A DNA stretch of 64,000 nt from JACRCT01 sp049841135 (GTDB lineage Bacteria; Myxococcota; Myxococcia; Myxococcales; UBA5297): assembly GCA_049841135.1 (NCBI GenBank), contig JASGHK010000002.1, positions 434,001-498,000 of the forward strand, given 5' to 3'. A program made the translations under genes and the position numbers. Below, in pieces: positions 25,960-36,749 of the stretch (position 1 is its first letter; each line of letters starts with the position of its first letter). Below the pieces are notes generated by a model. The model saw only the letters and a program-made list of their open reading frames with translations, was not told the DNA's origin and did no database searches.

Positions 25960-26881
25960 TCAAGCCGCGGGCGGGCGAGGGACGAATCCGGCTCGTCGAA
26001 GGTCCTCGACAGCAAGGAGATGCGCGTGCCGTCGGTGCGACGCCGAGGGGAACTCCAGCGATTCCGGGTTTTCCTTGAGCGCCAGCAGCCCTGTCTGCCG
26101 ACGAGCTTTGATGACGACGCTCTGGGCGTAGCGGATCGAGTCGCCGTATGAGGGCTTCCGTCGGTGAGATCCCTTCGGCGTGATGGCGCCGCACAGGAGG
26201 CAGAACACCGCCAGCTCGCGGTTGGAGGCCGGGCGGCCCAGCCCGAGGAAGTCATCCGAGTCGTAGACCGTGACCAGCTTGCGCAACTCCGTCACGGGCT
26301 CGGAAGCACACCCGGCGTATCCCTCGAGGATTTGCCCCTCTTCCTCCAGGAGCGGTCGTACGAAGCGCTCGACCCACGCTCGGAAGTTGCGATTCCCGCC
26401 GGAAGCTCGAGTCGGAGATCTCGGCGGCTTGTCGCAGCGCCCTGAGCAACTCACCAGCCGCTTGGGCGTCGCGACGCAGGTTGCGGACAGGGAGGCGCGT
26501 GTCGGCGATCCGCAGAACCGCATCCCGGAAGGCGGCAGACCACGGCCTCCCGATGCGCTCGAGCTCCGTGGCGCAGGCATCCAGGCTGGCCGCGATCGAG
26601 CTCGCTGGCTTGGCGATCGGCCCGTGCCCCCGGGGGCCCTCCTTCAGCACGTCGAGCAGCACCTGCCCCGGAGCGAACCTTCGGGTGCAAATCTGACTCG
26701 CGATCTCGCTCACCACCTTCTCGCTGAGCTTGTGGATTCGATAGCGAGCGAGCACCCGCTCGATCGCGGCCGCCGTGGGCAACTCCTCCGCGTCGAAGGA
26801 GGCGAAGCGACTCCTGACCTCTGCCAGCGCCGCGCGGTAGGCCTTGTCGAGTTCATCGGGAGTGGGGTCGTAGCGAGCCAT
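25960..26881 (-). CDS. Hypothetical protein, one apparent frameshift
   Basis: Two frames join near 26405 into a protein of about 306 aa starting MARYDPTPDELDKAYRAALA at 26881. The first part is helical ('VVSEIASQICTRRFAPGQVL'), the second begins 'GGNRNFRAWVERFVRPLLEE' and ends near 25960. The junction needs a 1-nt change. No family is recognised. It is the most distal reverse-strand gene of the phage-type block and may be an element gene or its cargo. Confidence 0.55.
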
Positions 26882-27186
26882 AGACCGACCATCGCACGCG
26901 GGGCTGACATCGCCGAACGTGGCCAGGACCGGCGAGGACCGGCGGGGCAGCCGGGCAACTCGGAGTGGGCACGTGCTGGGGCGCTGGTCGCTGAGCCGCG
27001 CCCTGCGCAAGACGCGCAAGCAAGGAGACGCCGATGCAACCGACCCTCGGCCACCCGTCCTCGGCCACCCGTCCAAGAGCGCAGCATCCCGGATGCCCCG
27101 CGGGCCACTTCATGGGGCTCTCTCACGTCCGCCCGCCTCGTGGCGGGCTGCCGCGTGAGGTTCACCTCGTGTACGCTGACAGCACC
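26882..27186. other. Intergenic region between divergent genes
   Basis: About 300 nt between the reverse hypothetical gene and the forward exported protein. It contains a short tandem repeat of 'ctcggccacccgtc' near 27044-27073. I see no other clear signal; promoters of both genes should lie here. Confidence 0.5.
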
Positions 27187-28770
27187 ATGAGTCCGGCATC
27201 GAAGCCCCTGAAGGCCTCGCGTGAGCGCACCCCGGCCGGCCGTGGTCTACAACGGCGGTTGCGCCCCGCAAGCTTGTTCGCGCTCTTCGCTGCCTCGTTT
27301 CTAGCGTCGCCATTGGCGTTCGCGGCCGACTCGCCACGTTTTTGCTGGCGTTCTCTGGAGCCTGCCACGGGTCCCCAGGACACCGGCTTGGCTACCGTGC
27401 GGGAGTCGTTCGCAAGGCTGCCGACTGGCGAGCTGTGGTTGGCCTGGGATGAGGACGGAGCCAAGTTCCGGCGCTTCTCCAAGGGTGCCTGGGGCGAGCC
27501 TGAGAAGAAGCTGCTTCCCGGAATCGAGCCCGGTGACCATCCGACCATCGCCGCCTCTGCTGGTGGGGGACCAGTCGTCGTCCTAGATCGAAATGGTCGA
27601 AGTGGAACCTCCGCCCTTCACGTCGCGCAATGGCAAGACGGTCGGTGGGCTTGGCTCGGGGCACCTCTTCTCTTCGGAAAGGAGCCCAATACCCACACGA
27701 ACGACGTGAACCTCGTGGTGGACGGCTCAGGCCATCCGGTCGTCGCCTGGACTGAAGAATTGCACGTCAAGCTGAGCGGCCTCTTCGTCGCGCGTTGGGA
27801 CGGTCGGGCGTGGCAGCGCCTGGGTTCAGTGCCGGCCCTCGGTCCGGACTACTACCTCAAACCCGCTCTTGCGATGGGGCCGGACCAGCGGGTCTGGCTC
27901 GCCTGGGCTGAGCACCAGATGGCGGGCCCAGTACGGGTTGTGCGCTTCGACGGCAAGGCCTGGGAAGACATCGGCGGGAAGTGGCTCACGAACGCCACGG
28001 GCGGGGCGGTTCTTCAAGCCAGCCTGCTCGTGGATACGTCAGGGCAGGCGTGGGTGGCCTGGACTGCCGAGGATCCGAAGACCAGGTTTCATGTCAACTT
28101 GGCGCGGTGGGATGGGAAGGCGTGGGAACGTGTGCCGCGGCCAGCTGTCGAGGCCGAGGAGCTGGACCCGAAGCTCGCAATGGGCCGCGCCGGTCCACTG
28201 CTCTGCTCGACACGAGGTCCTGCCGGTGGCCGCAAGCTCTTCTGCGCGGAGTGGAGCGGCGGCCAATGGCTGGAGCGGCTCGCCGGCTTGCACGTCGTGG
28301 AGGGAGTCTCCTCCGTCGGGCTGTCCCAGGTGCTCGCGGCCGAGGACGGCGGCGCGTTGCTTCTGTGGGACGAGGAAGGCAATGGCAGGAGAACGCGGAT
28401 CGTCCATGCATACCCCTGCGCCAAAGGCGAGGTCCCTCTCGAGCCACCCCGCGGTGTGGACGAGCGGTCGACCTGGCCCAAGACGGTCGACGAAGCCGCT
28501 CGTCAGATTGCGGAGGCTCTTTCCCAGGAAGATCGAGCCCGCGTCGCCAAGACCAAGCGAGAGGACCTGATCCTCTTCCACCATGGCTGGGGAACGGGCA
28601 TCCGCAACGAACTCGGCCTCTGGCGTGGGAACGAGGCGCTGCTCCGGTCCTGCGGGAAAGGGCAGATCGTGCATCCCGACGACTGCTCCATGGTGATCAT
28701 CGGAGCCGTGTGGGCGAGGCTGCAGCCGGCCACACCTCAGGCGGCGCCAGACGGTGGTTCCCCTAAGTAG
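27187..28770 (+). CDS. Secreted propeller-like protein with C-terminal DUF6794-like domain
   Basis: A 527-aa exported protein. A long basic N-region precedes a hydrophobic core and an 'AFAADS' cleavage-type site near residue 43. The body contains about seven degenerate repeats of the form 'VARWDGRAWQRLGSVP', 'VVRFDGKAWEDIGGKW' and 'LARWDGKAWERV', typical of beta-propeller strands. The last about 90 residues ('TWPKTVDEAARQIAEALSQE' to 'MVIIGAVWARLQ') match a DUF6794-type domain. The substrate is unknown. It belongs to the run of exported proteins in the right half of element 1. Confidence 0.7.
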   Translation: MSPASKPLKASRERTPAGRGLQRRLRPASLFALFAASFLASPLAFAADSPRFCWRSLEPATGPQDTGLATVRESFARLPTGELWLAWDEDGAKFRRFSKGAWGEPEKKLLPGIEPGDHPTIAASAGGGPVVVLDRNGRSGTSALHVAQWQDGRWAWLGAPLLFGKEPNTHTNDVNLVVDGSGHPVVAWTEELHVKLSGLFVARWDGRAWQRLGSVPALGPDYYLKPALAMGPDQRVWLAWAEHQMAGPVRVVRFDGKAWEDIGGKWLTNATGGAVLQASLLVDTSGQAWVAWTAEDPKTRFHVNLARWDGKAWERVPRPAVEAEELDPKLAMGRAGPLLCSTRGPAGGRKLFCAEWSGGQWLERLAGLHVVEGVSSVGLSQVLAAEDGGALLLWDEEGNGRRTRIVHAYPCAKGEVPLEPPRGVDERSTWPKTVDEAARQIAEALSQEDRARVAKTKREDLILFHHGWGTGIRNELGLWRGNEALLRSCGKGQIVHPDDCSMVIIGAVWARLQPATPQAAPDGGSPK

Positions 28771-28937
28771 CAGGTGCCCCATGCTCCTCGAAGCCGTGTT
28801 GGCCCTGACGCTGACTGGAGCCGCCGCTCCCGGCACGGGCAGCGAACCTGGAGACGCCCTCGCGGCCCTCGCGAACGGACGCCCGCCCTGCGACGCCCTG
28901 AACGACCGGGGCTGGGAGGCATCTGGGTCTATCGCGG

Positions 28938-30980
28938 TTGAGCGCCGCTCTGAATAGCTCCGCGAAGACCAAGAGCCCGGCCGAGGAGCTCGGGAAGGTA
29001 TACGGCTTGCCCGACCGGGCCGCCGAGCTGTTCCTCGGCGCCGTCCGGTCCGGCTGCGTCGCCCCACAGCAAGCCTCCGAGCTTCTCGGTCAGGTTGCGG
29101 AACAGGCACCGGGCAACGTCGCGGCGCTCTGGCTGCACGCGCGGCTCGCCGACGCGTCCCGGGACCGAGCCCTCGATGCGGATCTCTTCAAGGCCCTCGC
29201 GCGAGCCCCGAGCCCGACGCGGGTAGCTCTGTTGCTTGCCGCCAACGGCCTCTACCGCGTCGGAGACGAGCTTCGATTCTGGGCCTTTCAACAAGACCCC
29301 AGCCTCGCCGAGCCGGTGCTGAGCTCCACCTCGTCGGCGGCGTTCTGCTTCGAGGCGTGGAGTCGGCTTTCCCAGCTCCAGCCGCGTCCGCTGGTCGCCC
29401 GCGAGCTCGCGGTATGTGCGGTGAACGGGCTCTTCGTCGAGGAGCTCCCGATGCTCGCCGCCGAAACCTATCGGAGTTTTCCTGAGAATCTCAGGACCGA
29501 GATCCTGGCGGGGACGCTGAGGCCGCGAAGCTCCGAAGCGGGCGACGTGCGCGAGCTGCTCGCGGCCGAGTTTCTCGTGGAGGGCGATCGCGATGCGGCC
29601 CTCGCTCTCTTCCGCGCCGCTCTGGCTAGCCCGCTGCCGGGCGTCGAGGGCTCGGACACGCGCAACGCGCTCGACGCCTCGCTCCGGCGCCGCACGCTCG
29701 GGGCTCTCCTGCTCGGCGAGAAGACAGACGCGTTCGAAGTCGCGGTCGATACCGCCGGCTGCAACTGGTGCGGACTGTCGCCCTGGCCAAGCCTGTACCA
29801 CAAGCTGGTGGGGCCGCGGCTCGGTCGGCTCATCCGAGCCACCGACCTGTCGCAGCCGCCGCAGGTGTCGGCGAACCTCCCAGTCGCGCGGGCGCGGATC
29901 GCCGAGGCGTGGCAGGCCGAGCATCGCCGCCTCGACCAGGCGGGGCTCCTCGCGCCGCCGAGGCCGACCGGGAGCGCGCCTCGGCCCGAGCACTTCCGGG
30001 AGCACCGTCTGCCTGAAGGACTCCCGAGCCCAGGGCCCGATCTCCGGGAGCGCTTCGACCGCTGCGGTCGCAAGCCCGGGTCGCTCCCCGAAAACTTTCT
30101 GGCCCAGCGGGTCGATCAGGTCGGCGACCGGCTCTCCGTCGTCGCGAGCGTCAACGTCTGGGGCCCCCTCGACGGCGGCTACTGGTTTCTCGAGTCCGCC
30201 GATGCAGGCAAGACCTGGAGCGAGCCCCTCTACCTCGGGCTGCGCGAGAACTACCCGTACGTCGTGGCGCCGACCTCGGGGCTCCCGCTTCGGGAGGGCG
30301 AGTTGCTGCGCATCGAGGTCCAGGTCCGCGAGCAGTCCGTCGACGAGAGCTGCTCTCCGCTCCTCGGGCCGCGGTACCTGCGCGAGGAGAAGGGGCTGTT
30401 CATCGAGGCAAACCTCGCGGACCTGCGGAGGGACTCCGACGGCGACGGGCTGACGGACCTCGTCGAGGAGCGGCTGATGCTCGATCCCCACCGGGCCGAC
30501 ACCGACGGCGACGGGATTCCCGACGGACTCGACCGGATGCCCAACGTGCCGTTCACCTCGGGGCCTCCGGCCCCCGAAGGAAAAGCGGTGACGGCGTTCC
30601 TGAAGGAGCTGGTCGACCAGCACGAGGAATTTCTGGGCCGCGTTCCGAAGATTGTCGGAGAGGGCCTGGGCGAGCGTGGCCAGCGGCTCGACAAGGTCCC
30701 GTCCGCTGCCGAGCCGATCATGGTCGTCGTTGGCGACGCTCGGGCCTTCGCGGGCCTGGCGGTGGCCGGGAGAGTCGTCGTGCTCTCGCCCGACCAATAC
30801 CGGGCCGCCAGGGCGAGGTTCGGGGCCTTCTGTCCGCTTTACGTAGACGTGGTCTTCGACGACGCGGGGCGCCGATTCTTCCTAGCGTTCAGCGCAGACA
30901 ATATCTCGGGGGCCTACCTGGGGACCCGTGGATGGCTCGGCGGCTGGAGCCTGAAGTGGCTCTGGGGATCGATTTCCTGA
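28938..30980 (+). CDS. Exported protein with Ca-binding (TSP3-like) repeats, N-terminus frameshifted
   Basis: A frame of about 680 aa beginning at a TTG (28938) without a signal peptide. Directly upstream in another phase, ATG 28781-28957 encodes a hydrophobic signal-peptide-like start (MLLEAVLALTLTGAAAPGTG). The two probably form one protein split by an indel at about 28940. The N-terminal half is helical and TPR-like. Near residues 495-535 there are two thrombospondin-type calcium loops ('DSDGDGLTDLVEE' and 'DTDGDGIPDGLD'). The C-terminus is an unassigned domain. Function unknown. Confidence 0.65.
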   Translation: MSAALNSSAKTKSPAEELGKVYGLPDRAAELFLGAVRSGCVAPQQASELLGQVAEQAPGNVAALWLHARLADASRDRALDADLFKALARAPSPTRVALLLAANGLYRVGDELRFWAFQQDPSLAEPVLSSTSSAAFCFEAWSRLSQLQPRPLVARELAVCAVNGLFVEELPMLAAETYRSFPENLRTEILAGTLRPRSSEAGDVRELLAAEFLVEGDRDAALALFRAALASPLPGVEGSDTRNALDASLRRRTLGALLLGEKTDAFEVAVDTAGCNWCGLSPWPSLYHKLVGPRLGRLIRATDLSQPPQVSANLPVARARIAEAWQAEHRRLDQAGLLAPPRPTGSAPRPEHFREHRLPEGLPSPGPDLRERFDRCGRKPGSLPENFLAQRVDQVGDRLSVVASVNVWGPLDGGYWFLESADAGKTWSEPLYLGLRENYPYVVAPTSGLPLREGELLRIEVQVREQSVDESCSPLLGPRYLREEKGLFIEANLADLRRDSDGDGLTDLVEERLMLDPHRADTDGDGIPDGLDRMPNVPFTSGPPAPEGKAVTAFLKELVDQHEEFLGRVPKIVGEGLGERGQRLDKVPSAAEPIMVVVGDARAFAGLAVAGRVVVLSPDQYRAARARFGAFCPLYVDVVFDDAGRRFFLAFSADNISGAYLGTRGWLGGWSLKWLWGSIS

Positions 30981-31125
30981 GGCGCGGCCTACTGGCGGCA
31001 CGATTCTGCGGTCGGGTCTGAGTAGCCGCCGCTCGCTCATCTGGCGGCCGTTGCCGCTCCGGCAACCTCATGGACACCGTTCGTTGCGGCCGATTAGGCT
31101 GCCGACGTTCACGTCGGAGGGGCCT

Positions 31126-32122
31126 ATGTGCTCAGCAGACCCTGGTGAGGTCGCCTCGCTCGAGACGGCACTTGCTGCTCAGCCAGGCTCGATCGACGTT
31201 CGTCTCGAACTCCTTGGACTTCTCAGCGGCGATCGCCAACTTCGCAACGGACAGCGCCGAATCGAGCTCGCCCTGTGGTTCATCCGCAACTTCCCAGAGC
31301 ATTGGGCCTCGCGCTCGCCGTACTGCACCGTCGACCCGGGCGCCGCGCCAGAGGCCTACAGGGTGGTGAGGGAAGCATGGCAGGAGGCCATGGCGGCGAA
31401 TCCGCAGAACGCGGTTGTCCTACGCGGGGCAGCAGCCTTCCTTTGCGCCGACGACTATCAGGGCGCGAAAGCCCTGATGCAGGAAGCCGCGCGGTTGGCC
31501 CCCACCGCACCTGATGCTTGGCTGGATCTTGGGCGACTATGCCGTGAGCCGCTCGAGCGTCTTCGCGCCTTCCAGCGTGCACGCGAGCTCGGTTCGAGAT
31601 CGCCCAACCTCCTTGCATGGCTCGGCGCTGCAGCCATCGAAGCGGGCGATGTCGTTGAGGCAGAGGTCGTCGGCCGCCAATTGGTAGAGCGAGCTGAAGA
31701 GAATCGACGCGCGTGTGGCGAGGCATTTGGATTTCCAGGTCGGGGATCCGACCTGTGGCGACGAGCCCGCGAACAGGCCGGCTCGGACCAAGCGGCGCAA
31801 GAGCTCGTGCACGCCATCTCGGAAGGCAACTACTACCTGCACGCTGGGCACACGACTCTGGGGCTTGTCGCCTGCCAGCGAGGGAATCTGGATGAGGCAC
31901 TCGAGCACCTTGCGGCCTCGCTGAGGATCCGCCCGGACCATCGCCTCTCGGCCTATGGACCTTCAGTCACCTTGCTGCGCGAAGTCTGTCGCGCAGGCGC
32001 ATGGAAGCGTGCTCTTCGAGCTCCTTCGGGAGCACGAAGACCTTTGGGAAGGCGACGTTGCAGCGAGATGGAGGCGCTGGATTGCGCACATCGAGCGCGG
32101 CGAGCTTCCCGAGTCAGACTAG
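31126..32122 (+). CDS. TPR-type protein, one apparent frameshift
   Basis: ATG 31126 follows a strong GGAGGGG site. The protein (about 330 aa) consists of tetratricopeptide-like helical pairs such as 'AWLDLGRLCREPLERLRAFQ' and 'LGLVACQRGNLDEALEHLAA'. Near 32010 the reading phase changes, after which 'ELLREHEDLWEGDVAARWRR' and 'IERGELPESD' end at a TAG at 32120-32122. Read without the shift the frame would run on into nonsense over the next gene's antisense strand. TPRs mediate protein interactions; the partner is unknown. Confidence 0.7.
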
Positions 32123-32173
32123 GCGCGGTAGGTCTCCACCGCCCTCAGCTACCAGGCTTGATCGTTGAGAAGC

Positions 32174-33148
32174 CTACTTGGCAATTCCGGGGTTCTGGCA
32201 GGTATCGGTCACGCCATCGAGAGTCCGCAGGCACTCCAGCGGCGACGGGCAGTCGCGATCCCCTCGAATCGGGTTGCAGCGAAGCTCGCACGAGTTCGTT
32301 TCCTTCCACCCCCCGTCCTTCTCTGCGAACCATTTCAGGCAGCGTTGGCGGACCCCGCAATCAGAGTTGGTCGCACAGGCATCGTGCAGCTTCACGAGCG
32401 CCTCCTGCGACGCCTTCGCGCTGGTGGTGGGGCCGTGGTCGGTGTCGACTCCCGTTCCATCGGCGCTGGTGGCGCTGGCTCGGCCGGCAATGTCGAAGGC
32501 GCGGGGCGGCAGTTTCGAGAACTCCTTCCACATGTCTGCTGGGCACTCGACGCGTCGGATCTCGAAGAGGCACCGTCCCGCCAGGTCTCTGCGCGAAAGG
32601 CCCTTTCCAGCGGTCCAGTAGTCGCGGGTCGCTGAGAAGCCCATCGGCGTTCCGTTGCACTCCATCGAGCTTTCGATCACCACTTGTTGGTCGGTCGCCT
32701 CGAAGACGCTTGCCTTACTCCTGCAATGAAGGCGCCCGCCGCCGTGCTCGTCGTGGTCTGTTAGAAGGACATCGCCCGCCTTCGCCGCAGCCCCAAAGAC
32801 AACGCCCTGCTCTGACCAGAGGGCACCGGCTCGGGCCTCAAGAACATCGGCTACCGTGCTCATGCCCCAGAACGAAGTAAGGAACTTCCGGTACTGGAGT
32901 TCCTTCTCGTCCTCGTCGGGCACGCCATCGGTGGCGAGCCGCCACAAGGGGTTGAGCTGGACGGTGATCCGGGAGTTGCCCGAGGCGTAGACCCGGCTCA
33001 GCTGCTTCCGCGAAGACGGGTCGCAGTTCGACACCTTCTCGTAGCAACCCTCGGCCGGAAGAAATCGTTCGACGGGGATGCCGGCCGTGGCGCAGGCGCT
33101 CAGCACCACGCCCGCGACCAAGACTGCGGCAGGCTTTTCGGTCACCAA
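32174..33148 (-). CDS. Cys-rich lipoprotein of unknown function
   Basis: A 324-aa protein starting at GTG 33148 with a lipoprotein signal (hydrophobic stretch, 'VVLSAC' lipobox, Cys at about 19). The C-terminal 70 residues are Cys-rich ('CATNSDCGVRQRCLKW', 'CELRCNP', 'CPSPLECL'), a pattern common in myxobacterial surface lipoproteins. The middle has no recognised domain. Convergent with the TPR gene. Confidence 0.75.
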   Translation of the reverse strand: MVTEKPAAVLVAGVVLSACATAGIPVERFLPAEGCYEKVSNCDPSSRKQLSRVYASGNSRITVQLNPLWRLATDGVPDEDEKELQYRKFLTSFWGMSTVADVLEARAGALWSEQGVVFGAAAKAGDVLLTDHDEHGGGRLHCRSKASVFEATDQQVVIESSMECNGTPMGFSATRDYWTAGKGLSRRDLAGRCLFEIRRVECPADMWKEFSKLPPRAFDIAGRASATSADGTGVDTDHGPTTSAKASQEALVKLHDACATNSDCGVRQRCLKWFAEKDGGWKETNSCELRCNPIRGDRDCPSPLECLRTLDGVTDTCQNPGIAK

Positions 33149-33435
33149 GGATGGCTCCGAGGGTTGGGCGGTTCCGGGTTAGGTGCCCGGTCGGCCCCAT
33201 CCGATCATCTCATGCGAACAGCCCACGCACACGGCAGGGGGCCTCGGTGCTCTGCGCCCGGGAGCACGGCTGAGGCCAGCGCGAACGCAGGTGCAGCAAA
33301 CCAAGGCTGAAGGTGCGAGCCCGCGCGGCGGCGGCAAGGGGTGGTGGAGGGAGCGGGAGGAGGTACGAGCGGTGGTGGGTGGGACGATCGGATAATCACG
33401 CGTTACGTCTACTCTTCCCTTCCCAGCCACCGGCC

Positions 33436-36400
33436 CTACTCCCACTTGCTGGCGTCGACGGCCGTGAAGGCATCGGGACCTGGGCCGGCGATCCGCTGCT
33501 CAGTCTCAGTGCCGACTTTCACCGGCACCCGCGCGAGCTGCAACGTGTTCTCCATCGGCTTGAGCACGATCAAGGTGTACTGGCCGGGCGCGACGTGTTC
33601 GAAGACCACGTCGGTTCCCGAGCGTCGCGGGTCGGGCATTCCGACCCCGAGTGCTGCGAGGTCCTCAGGCTTGTTGGGCAAGGGCACGTCCCCGACCGCC
33701 AGCGCCGCTTCAAGACCCTCTTGGAGCGCAACCATTACACGCGCGCCACCATTGGTCTCCTTGAAGTCGAGCGTCACCTCGCCGGACTCAGGAACGTCGA
33801 TCACTTGGGTGAAGAAGCGCTTCCGCTCCTCGAACGGGTCTACCTCGATGGCCAGCTTCCCTGGGGCGAGGCCCTCGAGGCGGTAGTGCCCCTTCTCCAC
33901 ATAGCCGACTCGTTGTGCTCCGGCCGCAGCGTGGGCGATGAGCATCCCGTGCTCTAGCCCCTTCCCTGCCGCGTCGGTCACCTTGCCCTTCACCACCGTC
34001 CCAAGAACCATGCGCACGGTAATCGTGTTTTCCTCCGGTCCGAGCGGTTGGCTGTAGGGCCGGTAGCGCCCGCTCGAAGCGAAGAGACCCAACGCGGTTA
34101 TCTCGACATGCGGGAGAGTGAAGGCTCCGTCGGCACGCGTCACGACTGCGCCACTTTCCTTCGAAAGCGACGCCATTTCCTCATGGCCGACGAGTTCCGC
34201 CCGGTCGACATCAACGAGCGCCCCAGCGATGGGCGTGCCTGTGGCAGTGTCTACGACTCTTCCGGTGACCGAGCGTCCCCGCGTCAGGACCACGGCGCCT
34301 AGTTCCACATCGTGGCCGTCCTTGGCTACGACCTTACGACTCGTGACCGCGAATCCTTCGGCCAGAAAGGCGAGGTATTGCTCTTCAGATTCCCCGAGCG
34401 GAACCTCGAATGCGCCGCGCTCGTCTCGGACCTCGGTCGAGTTGACCCGAAACCGAGCGATTGCCTCGCCGGACTGCTGCACGACCCGCCCGCGGGCCTT
34501 GGGGCCTGTGTCGAGCACGAGCTCGAGGTTCGTGGTTCCAGCCTGCACCGTGAGCGGCTCCACGCGCTTCGACCATTCAACACGTGCAGAGACACGGTAC
34601 CGACCAGACTTGAGGTGTTTGAGCTCAAAAGACCCGTCCTTGGCGCTTTCCGCATCGCTGTACGCGGTGTCGTAGTCCTCGGCCCGGAGATTCTCTTCCT
34701 TCGGTCGTTCGGCAAATGCGAAGACATGAGCCTTCGTCACCGGCCTACCATCCTTGCCGACGACTCTTCCTGTGATCGACATGCCAGCTTCAAACTTGAT
34801 CTTGATTGGTCCGGTCGCGGGCGCGTGGATTTCCACGTTGAGGAGCGCCTTCTTGAGGTCCTTGTAGTCGCCGAGGAGGGCTCGCACCAGGTACGGCCCT
34901 TCGTCCAACCCGGTGATGTGGAATTCGCCGCGAGCGTTTGTGGCCTCCTGCGTCTTAACACCGCGGTCCTCCCCAAATGGCGAGGATTTTGCCTGCTGCG
35001 GCCGAGCTGTCACCTTTGCCCCCGCGACAGGCTTGTCCTCCTCGTCGACGACAGTCCCCGTCAGCTCGACGCCGCGCGACAAGACCAGGCGTGCTCCGAG
35101 CGTTGGCGCTGTGAGCGTAGCTTTCAGGTCCCGAAAGGCGTCGTGCTCGACGACGACCTCGTACTGGCCGGCCGGGAGATAGTCGACGAGGAAGGAACCG
35201 TCGCGATGGGTACTCGCGCGACCAGTGGGCGACTCGACCTCGCCGTCGCTATTTGATGCGGACCCGACGGGCGTGGCACGGACCGACGCTTCCGAAACCG
35301 GAGCGCCGGTCGGGTCGACGACGACACCCTTGAGCGGGCTGGCCGCAGCGAGCGAGAAATCCGCACTGGCGGCGCTCCCGGCCACGACCTCCACCTCGGT
35401 GCGCTGCTTCGGTACCGCATAGCCCGTCGCGTAAGCCACCACCTGGTACCGACCTGCGACCAGAGCAGTTAGACGATACCTGCCGTCGTTGCCCGTCCGG
35501 CGCTCGATCAGGGTCGCTGGATTCCGCTCAGACGGGTCACCTGTGTACGCCGATACCACCGCGTCCGTGATCGGTGCGCCCGAGTCACCACGAACAACCC
35601 CGGCGATTTCTCCGCCTGGGCCCAGCTGCAGCAGCAAGTCCAGCAGATCCTTTCCCTCCTTGATCTCGGCCGCCTCATGCGCCTGCGCAAATCCAGCGAT
35701 CGCCGTCAGCACGTAACTGCCCGGACGAAGCGCCGAGAACATGAACGCGCCGTCGGCCCCTGTCCGAGCCTCGAGCTTCTTGTGCTGGCCCTCCAAGTTG
35801 ATTTGCGCGCCCGCAATCGGTTGGCCATCGCGCAAGGCTTTGCCAGCCAGACGCCTGGGGCTGAACAGCTTCAGCTTCTCTACGTTGGGATCACGGGCAG
35901 AAGCTCGGCCGTGCCCAGGCAGAAGGCCAGGAGCGCTGGCAACGACGCTGAGCTTGCCCAGCGGCACGGGCCCGATGGAAAAACTGCCGTCGCCGGCCGA
36001 AGTGGTGTCAAAGAACCGGCTGTGCTCTGCGTAGATGGCTGTCACGGAGGCGCCAGCGACCGGCTTGTCGTCATCGGTGACAGCCGTGCCGTGGATGGTC
36101 ATGCCGGGTCCGACCTCCACGTCGGCGGTCTCGGTGCCTGCGCGCACCCCGCGCCGCAAGCCGATGAGCTTGCCGGGCTGCTCCGCCCAGAGCGTGAAGA
36201 CAGCATCCTCCAAGCCTGCGAGCTGGAAGGTCCCATCCTTGGCACTAGTCGTCCTCGCGATAGGGGGCGCCTCGCCGCGCCGCTGCAGCACCAAGTCCAC
36301 AAGCTGCACCGCAGCCTCCGGGCAGCCGCATTCCAGCAGCATCCGTCCGCAGCGGTTGCCGCACTGGCAGACGAGATCTGAAAGCACGTCCTCGCCGCCG

Positions 36401-36660
36401 TCGCTCGAGGCGACAACGATTGCCCCAGCCACCGGCCCGTCAGGGCCCAGCACCTGCCCACGGATGGCCAGGTCGCCCTTGGGCGCCGGCAGCTCCGCGT
36501 TGAGCAAGGCGTTAGGGCGAGCGACTGGGCCAGTCGCTCCCTCCGCAGTCGAGGGCGGGGGCGCCGTTGGCGAGTCCGCTTCACTCGGACGCAGCAGGAG
36601 CCACAGTGCCAAACCGAGCACGAGGACCAGCAGCCCGCTGACCCAGTACCTCGCGCGCAT
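33436..36660 (-). CDS. Large CarboxypepD_reg-repeat (Ig-like) membrane-anchored protein
   Basis: A 1074-aa protein with an N-terminal signal anchor ('VSGLLVLVLGLALWLLL') and about ten repeats of the carboxypeptidase regulatory-like beta-sandwich. Each has a 'GxVvdxxGxPvaGAxV' strand and a 'dGxfxlxgLxpGxYxvxA' strand, e.g. 'VVDEEDKPVAGAKVTARPQQ'. A Cys cluster ('CQCGNRCGRMLLECGC') lies near residue 100. It is likely periplasmic or surface exposed, with an adhesive or structural role. A paralogue with the same architecture is transcribed divergently from 36750, 89 bp away, suggesting local duplication by inversion. Confidence 0.82.
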   Translation of the reverse strand: MRARYWVSGLLVLVLGLALWLLLRPSEADSPTAPPPSTAEGATGPVARPNALLNAELPAPKGDLAIRGQVLGPDGPVAGAIVVASSDGGEDVLSDLVCQCGNRCGRMLLECGCPEAAVQLVDLVLQRRGEAPPIARTTSAKDGTFQLAGLEDAVFTLWAEQPGKLIGLRRGVRAGTETADVEVGPGMTIHGTAVTDDDKPVAGASVTAIYAEHSRFFDTTSAGDGSFSIGPVPLGKLSVVASAPGLLPGHGRASARDPNVEKLKLFSPRRLAGKALRDGQPIAGAQINLEGQHKKLEARTGADGAFMFSALRPGSYVLTAIAGFAQAHEAAEIKEGKDLLDLLLQLGPGGEIAGVVRGDSGAPITDAVVSAYTGDPSERNPATLIERRTGNDGRYRLTALVAGRYQVVAYATGYAVPKQRTEVEVVAGSAASADFSLAAASPLKGVVVDPTGAPVSEASVRATPVGSASNSDGEVESPTGRASTHRDGSFLVDYLPAGQYEVVVEHDAFRDLKATLTAPTLGARLVLSRGVELTGTVVDEEDKPVAGAKVTARPQQAKSSPFGEDRGVKTQEATNARGEFHITGLDEGPYLVRALLGDYKDLKKALLNVEIHAPATGPIKIKFEAGMSITGRVVGKDGRPVTKAHVFAFAERPKEENLRAEDYDTAYSDAESAKDGSFELKHLKSGRYRVSARVEWSKRVEPLTVQAGTTNLELVLDTGPKARGRVVQQSGEAIARFRVNSTEVRDERGAFEVPLGESEEQYLAFLAEGFAVTSRKVVAKDGHDVELGAVVLTRGRSVTGRVVDTATGTPIAGALVDVDRAELVGHEEMASLSKESGAVVTRADGAFTLPHVEITALGLFASSGRYRPYSQPLGPEENTITVRMVLGTVVKGKVTDAAGKGLEHGMLIAHAAAGAQRVGYVEKGHYRLEGLAPGKLAIEVDPFEERKRFFTQVIDVPESGEVTLDFKETNGGARVMVALQEGLEAALAVGDVPLPNKPEDLAALGVGMPDPRRSGTDVVFEHVAPGQYTLIVLKPMENTLQLARVPVKVGTETEQRIAGPGPDAFTAVDASKWE

Positions 36661-36675
36661 CGGCTCCCTCCTCGT

Positions 36676-36693
36676 GGTGTTGCGGACAACACC
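36676..36693. promoter_or_regulatory. Inverted repeat in the divergent promoter region
   Basis: GGTGTTG (36676-36682) and CAACACC (36687-36693) are perfect complements around CGGA, midway between the start codons of the two divergent CarboxypepD_reg genes. It could be an operator controlling both; no regulator is assigned. Confidence 0.4.
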
Positions 36694-36749
36694 TTACGCC
36701 AACCCTCACCGGCCTATCGAGCACGGTCTGCGGTATCCTCGCCACCACG

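Noticed and set aside
28929..30797. 622-codon reverse frame
   Set aside because: Antisense of the protein with calcium-binding loops; no recognisable features of its own.
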